In this document: positions 1-3,598 of the stretch, piece by piece | How the letters are laid out: the number at the start of each line of letters is the position of its first letter | Position numbering within the stretch: position 1 is the first letter of the stretch | Notes under the pieces: model-generated | Databases searched by the model: none | Told to the model about the DNA's origin: nothing | Seen by the model: the letters and a program-made list of their open reading frames with translations, nothing else | NCBI GenBank assembly: GCA_021201515.1 | Contig: JAJQET010000132.1 | Coordinates: 660-5,781 of the forward strand | DNA from: Clostridiales bacterium | Lineage (GTDB): Bacteria; Bacillota; Clostridia; Oscillospirales; Oscillospiraceae | DNA length: 5,122 nucleotides | Reading direction: 5' to 3' | Program-made: the position numbers and the translations under genes

Positions 1-777
1 GCGGGCCGGCCCCACACCTTCGCCCAGGCGCAGGAGGCGGTGGCCCTCATCCGCAAGGCAAAGGTGGACAACCTGAACCTGGATCTGATCTACGGCCTGC
101 CGGGACAGACCATGGCCTCCTGGCAGGAGAGCGTGGAGGCGGTGCTGGCCCTGAAGCCGGAGCATCTGTCCCTCTACGGCCTCCAGGTGGAGGAGGGCAC
201 GCCCCTGTACCAGCGCCGGGACAGTCTGGACCTGGCGGACGACGACGCCCTGGCCGACCGGTACCTGTGGGCAGTGAACCGGCTGGCCCAGGTGGGGTAT
301 GACCAGTATGAGATCTCCAACTTCGCAAGGCCGGGACGGGAATCCCGCCACAACCTGAAATACTGGACGCTACAGGAGTATGTGGGCTTCGGCCCAGGGG
401 CCCACTCCGACTTCGGCGGGCGGCGGTATAGCTACATTCGGGATGTGAACGCCTATATCGAAGGCGTCCTCCAGGGCGGCCAGCTGCTGGACCAGGACAA
501 CCAGATTCCGCCCCGGGAGCGGAGCGCGGAGTATCTGATGCTGGGGATGCGCACCGTCCGCGGCATCTCCGGTCAGGAGTACCGCAACACCTACCGGATG
601 CACTTCGCCCCGGTGGAGGAGCGTCTCCGCACCTTCGCCGCCAAGGGCTGGGTGGTGGAGGAAGAAGGCCGGTGGCACTTCACCCCGGAGGGCTTTCTCC
701 TGTCCAACCAGCTCATCGGCCTGCTGCTGGAGGCGGGGGAGGAGGCCACATTGGAGCAGGTGCTGGGGAAACAGTGA
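1..777 (+). CDS. hemW: HemW-like radical SAM heme chaperone, 3' part (5' end outside window)
   Basis: The frame is open from base 1, so 258 C-terminal residues are visible; the family is usually about 375-400 residues. HemW proteins (formerly annotated as oxygen-independent coproporphyrinogen III oxidase-like) bind heme and an Fe-S cluster and pass heme to target proteins in the cytoplasm. The visible part shows family hallmarks: NLDLIYGLPGQT (residues 26-37), EHLSLY (54-59), YEISNFAR (103-110), HNLKYW (117-122) and GFGPGAHS (129-136), then a HemW C-terminal domain from about residue 175 to the TGA at 775-777. The N-terminal CxxxCxxC cluster motif lies upstream of the window and cannot be checked, so activity is not proven. 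Firmicute hemW genes often lie near lepA and hrcA-grpE-dnaK, which would be to the left. The alternative, a true HemN, is less likely: these motifs and the short C-terminus fit HemW better. Confidence 0.93.
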   Translation, partial: AGRPHTFAQAQEAVALIRKAKVDNLNLDLIYGLPGQTMASWQESVEAVLALKPEHLSLYGLQVEEGTPLYQRRDSLDLADDDALADRYLWAVNRLAQVGYDQYEISNFARPGRESRHNLKYWTLQEYVGFGPGAHSDFGGRRYSYIRDVNAYIEGVLQGGQLLDQDNQIPPRERSAEYLMLGMRTVRGISGQEYRNTYRMHFAPVEERLRTFAAKGWVVEEEGRWHFTPEGFLLSNQLIGLLLEAGEEATLEQVLGKQ

Positions 778-787
778 GCGCTGCTTT

Positions 788-811
788 CCCGTTCCTCATC
801 CGGGGAACGGG
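788..811 (+). terminator. Stem-loop 10 bases after hemW, possible weak terminator
   Basis: CCCGTTCC (788-795) and GGAACGGG (804-811) are perfect inverse complements. A G-T and a C-G pair inside extend the stem to 10 bp with the tetraloop ATCC (798-801). It starts 10 bases after the hemW stop, the usual place for a terminator. No T-run follows on the plus strand (the next bases are CCGCCCCGCC), so this is not a canonical intrinsic terminator. It may act as an mRNA 3'-end stabiliser or with Rho. Confidence 0.4.
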
Positions 812-850
812 CCGCCCCGCCTGAATCCCTTAAAATATGAAATCAACCCC

Positions 851-900
851 TTCCAGCAGGCATTTTTCACAACTTTTCAGCGCTGGAAAACAGTTCCAGC
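851..900 (+). repeat. Three-arm inverted repeat able to form two exclusive hairpins
   Basis: TTCCAGC occurs at 851-857 and again at 894-900, and its exact complement GCTGGAA lies between them at 882-888. The middle arm can pair with the left copy (7 bp, 24-base loop) or the right copy (7 bp, 5-base loop AACAG), but not both. The middle arm also sits in the near-palindrome TTTTCAGCGCTGGAAAA (874-890). No T-run follows either hairpin, so simple attenuation is not supported. A DNA-binding operator or a folded leader are both possible. I see no convincing sigma-A -35/-10 pair here, although the stretch 830-906 is clearly more A+T-rich than its surroundings and is the likeliest promoter zone for the hydrolase gene. 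Confidence 0.4.
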
Positions 901-907
901 ATAAAAG

Positions 908-1003
908 AACCTCCACAGGCAGACCATAACGCTGCAACCAGTTCACAGCAGCCCGAACCGGGACGGCTGTGACAACATCGAGCGTCTCTGACGTGTGGAG
1001 GTT
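908..1003 (+). promoter_or_regulatory. Folded 5' leader with SD-sequestering inverted repeat
   Basis: AACCTCCACA (908-917) is the exact reverse complement of TGTGGAGGTT (994-1003), and the right arm contains the whole Shine-Dalgarno core GGAGG (997-1001) of the hydrolase gene. Between the arms, TCACAGC (943-949) pairs with GCTGTGA (966-972), and inside that CCCG (952-955) pairs with CGGG (959-962). This gives a nested structure that would hide the ribosome binding site when closed. The pairing is seen directly; a role in translational control is inferred. I do not recognise a named riboswitch class: no c-di-AMP (ydaO) or c-di-GMP consensus is apparent. Confidence 0.5.
995..1001 (+). promoter_or_regulatory. 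Ribosome binding site of the SleB-type hydrolase
   Basis: GTGGAGG with core GGAGG at 997-1001 lies 8 bases before the ATG at 1010. It decides the start: the in-frame GTG at 995 is part of the SD sequence itself and has no SD upstream. Confidence 0.8.
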
Positions 1004-1009
1004 TGTACC

Positions 1010-1681
1010 ATGAAGAAACTCAGCGGGCGGTTTGTGCGCACCGCCGTTTTTGTGTTGGCAGTCAGCCTGCTCCTGACCTGCTCTGCCGTCAGCGCCAGCG
1101 CGGCCAGCTACCGGCAGGGGGACTCCGGCGACACCGTCGTCACCATCCAGACCAAGCTGAAGCGCTGGGGCTACTATACCGGCGCGGTGGACGGCATCTA
1201 TGGCTCCGCCACGGTGTCGGCGGTGAAGTATTTCCAGCGCTCCAACGGCCTGACGGCGGACGGCGTGGTGGGGGCCGCCACCCTGAAGGCCCTGGGGATG
1301 GAGGGCGGCGGGGCCACCAACAGCTCCGCCACCGCTGACGTGGCCCTGCTGGCCAAGGTGATTTCCGCCGAGGCCAGGGGAGAGCCCTACTCCGGCCAGG
1401 TGGCGGTGGGGGCGGTGATTTTGAACCGGGTGAACAACCCCTCCTTCCCCAACACCATCGCCGGGGTGGTCTATGAGCCGGGGGCCTTCACCTGCATGGT
1501 GGACGGTCAGATTGACCAGCCCGTGGCGGACTCCGCCTATCAGGCGGCCCGGGACGCCCTGAACGGGGCGGACCCCTCCGGCGGGGCGCTGTACTATTTC
1601 AACCCGGATACGGCCACCAGCGCCTGGATCTGGTCCCGGCCGCTGATCACCGTCATCGGGAAGCATCGGTTCTGTGCGTGA
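1010..1681 (+). CDS. Secreted cell-wall hydrolase: PG_binding_1 + SleB-type (Hydrolase_2) domain
   Basis: A 223-residue exported protein. Residues 1-31 form a signal peptide: MKK start, hydrophobic core around 12-24, AxA-type site VSASA before ASY. Residues about 35-95 are a PG_binding_1 repeat (GDSGDTVVTIQTKLK, GYYTGAVDGIYGSAT, FQRSNGLTADGVVG), which holds the protein on peptidoglycan. A short Gly/Ser/Thr linker leads to a SleB/CwlJ catalytic domain at about 110-223, with ISAEARGEPYSGQVAVGAV (118-136) containing the family's conserved acidic residue at Glu121, then LNRV, and a C-terminal IGKHRFC typical of the family. SleB enzymes are lytic transglycosylases acting on spore cortex muramic-delta-lactam. 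Related paralogues in clostridia may instead act on vegetative wall, so no symbol is assigned. No ypeB partner follows; the next gene is convergent. The leader could fold over the SD site. Start chosen by SD spacing and the signal peptide. Confidence 0.92.
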   Translation: MKKLSGRFVRTAVFVLAVSLLLTCSAVSASAASYRQGDSGDTVVTIQTKLKRWGYYTGAVDGIYGSATVSAVKYFQRSNGLTADGVVGAATLKALGMEGGGATNSSATADVALLAKVISAEARGEPYSGQVAVGAVILNRVNNPSFPNTIAGVVYEPGAFTCMVDGQIDQPVADSAYQAARDALNGADPSGGALYYFNPDTATSAWIWSRPLITVIGKHRFCA

Positions 1682-1816
1682 CAGACGCTGCCCCGGCGGG
1701 CCGCGGCGCCGGAACATGGCGCTCCGATACCGTTCACCGTGGAGCGTTTGCCCGGCCTTCGCCGTCAGGCGGCATTTCCGCCGCGCTCCCTGCCCCCGCC
1801 GAAAAAACAGCAGCAT
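1682..1816. other. Convergent intergenic region, no gene seen
   Basis: No credible coding sequence is seen between the hydrolase stop and the large terminator hairpin; open frames here look like GC-rich chance frames. There is a modest stem GGCGCTCC (1718-1725) with GGAGCGTT (1741-1748, including G-T pairs) ending in TTT, a weak candidate terminator for the hydrolase gene. A small stem GGCGG (1768-1772) / CCGCC (1778-1782) also occurs. Confidence 0.4.
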
Positions 1817-1858
1817 ACGACCCCCGTCCGCCGACATCAGCCGGTGGGCGGGGGTCGT
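1817..1858. terminator. Long GC-rich hairpin, probable bidirectional terminator
   Basis: ACGACCCCCG (1817-1826) pairs perfectly with CGGGGGTCGT (1849-1858). The stem continues inward for seven more pairs (two of them G-T) to 1833/1842, giving 17 bp with an 8-base loop. It lies between two convergent genes. On the minus strand the stem is followed 9 bases later by six Ts (1802-1807 as A6 on plus). On the plus strand the downstream tract CCTCTTATA is only moderately T-rich. It most likely ends the minus-strand acyltransferase operon and also stops read-through from the hydrolase. Confidence 0.65.
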
Positions 1859-1897
1859 CCTCTTATACCATTCTATCCACAGGAACCCACCGGCCCC

Positions 1898-3349
1898 CTA
1901 TCTTGCCGCAATTCTCCCCGCGTACTGGGACCAGGTATAGTCCAGCCGGAAGGCGGTAAGCTGCGCCTCCTCCACATAGATCGTGGCCTCCGTCCCCTCC
2001 AGGAGGCCCTGGCCCACCAGGCAGTCCGAGGGGGTCATGCCCGCCAGAACGATTTCCTCCAGAGCGGTGCAGCCCCGGAAGGCCCCGTCCTCCACGGTGG
2101 ACAGCCCCACCTGGAGGGTGACGCTGCGGAGGGCGGTGTCGCCCGCCAGCACATCGGCCCCCAGAGCCGTCACCGGGCAGCCCTCCAGCTCGGTGGGGAG
2201 GGCCAGAAGCAGGGTCAGGGCGTCCCCCACCGTCTCCGCCCGGAAGAAAATCCAGGCCAGACAGACCAGCAGAAAGACCCACAGCCGCCGGGCCCAGCCA
2301 TTCAGCCGCTCCGGCAGGGGGAGCCGGGGCAGTTTGCCCCCCAGCAGGAGGCCCGCGGCCAGGTAGCAGCCGTGGATGCCGCCCCAGACCACATAGTGCC
2401 ACGCCGCCCCGTGCCACAGGCCGCTGACCAGGAACACGACCAGCATGTTGCAGACCTGCCGGGCCCGCCCCCTGCGGCTGCCACCCAAGGGCTTATAGAG
2501 GTAGTCCGTGAACCACTGGGTCAGGCTGATATGCCACCGCCGCCAGAAGTCCCGGACGCTCCGGGCCAGGCAGGGGCGGCGGAAGTTTTCTGTCAGCTCA
2601 ACCCCCAGCAGCCGGGCTGCGCCGGAGGCGATGTCGGAGTAGCCGGAGAAATCGCAGTAGATCTGTACGGCAAACAGGGCCGCAGCAGCAACCGTCCCCG
2701 GCCCGTTGGCCTCCCCCACGGCGGCGAACACCGGGTCGGCCAACAGGGCGAAATAGTCCGCAATCACCAGCTTCTTGAAATACCCTCTGGCCAGCAGCAC
2801 CAGCCCCTGGCAAAAATCCGCCCACCGGGGCTGGTGGTCCGCCCGGAGCTGAGGCAGCAGGTGACCCGGCCGCTCGATGGGCCCCGCCACCAGCTGGGGG
2901 AAGAAGGAGACGAACAGGGCGTAGTACCCCAGGTGGCCCTCCGGGGCCAGGTCCCCCCGGTACACGTCCACCACATAGGACAGGGTCTGGAACGTGTAAA
3001 AGGAGATGCCGATGGGCAGCACCAGCCCCAGGACAAGGTCCGCCCCCACCGTCTCCAGGGCAAAGTCGGCGTACTTGAAGAGGGCCAGGCAGGCCAGCGG
3101 CCCGCCGCAGCCCAGGGCCAGCCAGAGCCGCCGCACAGCTTTGGCGTCTGCGGCGGCGATGCGCCGCCCCGCCAGCCAGGACAGGAGGGTGGTGCCTGCC
3201 AGCAGCAGGCCCGTCCACGGCACCCAGCTCATATAAAAGCTGTAGCTGGCCGCCAGCAGCACCGCCCACCGCCACCGCTGGGGACAGAGCCAGTACAGCG
3301 CCGTCACCGCCGGCAGGAAGCAGAGAAATTCCAGCGACGTAAAGCTCAC
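1898..3349 (-). CDS. MBOAT family membrane O-acyltransferase (AlgI/DltB type) with C-terminal LRR_5 segment
   Basis: 483 residues from a GTG start. The first ~370 residues are a polytopic membrane protein with AlgI-type MBOAT landmarks: PIGISFYTFQTLSYVVDVYR (112-131), FPQLVAGPIER (150-160), YCDFSGYSDIA (231-241), NFRRPCLARSVRDFWRRWH (255-273) and LWHGAAWHYVVWGGIHG (311-327), which holds the two conserved histidines His313 and His326. The last clear membrane helix ends in AWIFFRAE (365-372). MBOAT proteins move acyl groups from cytoplasmic donors across the membrane onto an extracytoplasmic acceptor, usually through an SGNH partner, here encoded two genes upstream. Oddly, residues about 398-483 are an LRR_5/BspA-like segment instead of the usual last membrane helices. 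The start is set by AGGAGG 9 bases upstream; the frame remains open further upstream, but that stretch lies inside the preceding gene and is not hydrophobic. Family certain, substrate unknown (peptidoglycan, teichoic acid or exopolysaccharide). Confidence 0.92.
   Translation of the reverse strand: MSFTSLEFLCFLPAVTALYWLCPQRWRWAVLLAASYSFYMSWVPWTGLLLAGTTLLSWLAGRRIAAADAKAVRRLWLALGCGGPLACLALFKYADFALETVGADLVLGLVLPIGISFYTFQTLSYVVDVYRGDLAPEGHLGYYALFVSFFPQLVAGPIERPGHLLPQLRADHQPRWADFCQGLVLLARGYFKKLVIADYFALLADPVFAAVGEANGPGTVAAAALFAVQIYCDFSGYSDIASGAARLLGVELTENFRRPCLARSVRDFWRRWHISLTQWFTDYLYKPLGGSRRGRARQVCNMLVVFLVSGLWHGAAWHYVVWGGIHGCYLAAGLLLGGKLPRLPLPERLNGWARRLWVFLLVCLAWIFFRAETVGDALTLLLALPTELEGCPVTALGADVLAGDTALRSVTLQVGLSTVEDGAFRGCTALEEIVLAGMTPSDCLVGQGLLEGTEATIYVEEAQLTAFRLDYTWSQYAGRIAAR
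1901..2158 (-). other. LRR_5 (BspA-like) module at the C-terminus of the MBOAT protein
   Basis: Residues about 398-483 of the acyltransferase read as one LRR_5 unit and a capping unit. ALRSVTLQVGLSTVEDGAF (407-425) followed by GCTALEEIVL (426-435) matches the repeat pattern L-x-x-V-T-L-x-x-G-[LV]-x-x-[IV]-x-D-G-A-F-x-G-C-x-x-L-x-x-[IV]-x-L. ATIYVEEAQLTAF (455-467) and DYTWSQYAGRI (470-480) match the usual end of such proteins. Positive charges before the last helix (ARR, 353-355) suggest that helix runs in-to-out, which would place this module outside the cell; that topology is an inference. Confidence 0.75.
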
Positions 3350-3364
3350 GGCCCGTCCCCTCCT
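3346..3364 (-). promoter_or_regulatory. Coupled stop/start with strong SD for the MBOAT gene
   Basis: AGGAGG (3359-3364, minus strand) is 9 bases before the GTG at 3349-3347. The start overlaps the TGA of the small membrane protein as GTGA (3346-3349). This supports translational coupling and settles the GTG as the start rather than an upstream in-frame codon. Confidence 0.8.
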
Positions 3365-3585
3365 CCCCGTCTGTGGGGCAGCAGGCTCAGCCCCGCCAGG
3401 GCCGCCACCGGCAGCAGCACCTGCTGGAGGGTACCCCCCAGAATCAGGCCGGACAGAATCCCCAGGGCGGTACACAAGGCGGCCAGGGCGCACCACGCCG
3501 CCGTCCCCCGCCGGAGGAAGCCCCCCGCCAGGGTCAGGAGGGCCGCGGCCAGAAAGCAGGCCGCCGGAATCCATATGCTATTCAT
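3346..3585 (-). CDS. Small hydrophobic membrane protein between SGNH and MBOAT genes
   Basis: 79 residues, not recognised as a named family. It has two clear hydrophobic stretches (about 4-21 and 29-51) and a third shorter one (about 54-69). A double Arg lies between the first two (25-26) and a basic tail HRR follows (71-73), so both basic spots are probably cytoplasmic and the N-terminus outside. It is real rather than a shadow frame: it has AAGGAGG (3592-3598) 6 bases before its ATG, overlaps the upstream stop by 8 bases (ATGAATAG), and shares GTGA with the start of the acyltransferase gene. By position it resembles DltX, the small membrane protein linking DltB and DltD, but I see no sequence identity to claim that. 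Probable role: an accessory subunit of the acylation complex. Confidence 0.8.
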   Translation of the reverse strand: MNSIWIPAACFLAAALLTLAGGFLRRGTAAWCALAALCTALGILSGLILGGTLQQVLLPVAALAGLSLLPHRRGGGDGP

Positions 3586-3598
3586 CGGCTGCCTCCTT
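3578..3598 (-). promoter_or_regulatory. Coupled stop/start with SD for the small membrane protein
   Basis: AAGGAGG (3592-3598, minus strand) lies inside the end of the SGNH gene, 6 bases before the ATG at 3585-3583. The SGNH stop TAG (3580-3578) lies just inside the new gene, so ATGAATAG is shared. Confidence 0.8.

Noticed and set aside
778..907. Sigma-A or sporulation sigma promoter for the hydrolase
   Set aside because: Candidates such as TAAAAT (831-836), TTCACA (866-871) and CATAAA (900-905) lack a properly spaced partner element, so none is called.
908..1003. Known riboswitch (c-di-AMP ydaO or c-di-GMP type) before the hydrolase
   Set aside because: These classes can precede wall hydrolases, but I could not match their conserved core motifs by eye. 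Only the SD-hiding stems are supported.
995..1009. Upstream GTG start for the hydrolase at 995
   Set aside because: This codon lies within the SD sequence itself and has no SD before it; the ATG at 1010 gives a normal MKK signal peptide start.
830..1837. 335-codon minus-strand open frame antisense to the hydrolase
   Set aside because: It is rich in Gly/His/Arg/Pro with no recognisable domain or membrane pattern. It lies opposite a clearly identified gene and spans the leader and terminator; typical of a high-GC shadow frame.
2598..3275. 225-codon minus-strand frame within the MBOAT gene
   Set aside because: A shadow of the MBOAT coding sequence with Gly/Pro/Arg-rich composition; the MBOAT motifs are all in the other frame.
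3350..3574. N-terminal extension of the MBOAT frame up to 3574
   Set aside because: The extra 75 residues are a Gly/Pro/Ala-rich shadow of the small membrane protein gene. The GTG at 3349 has a perfect SD and begins the normal family N-terminus (SFTSLEFL).
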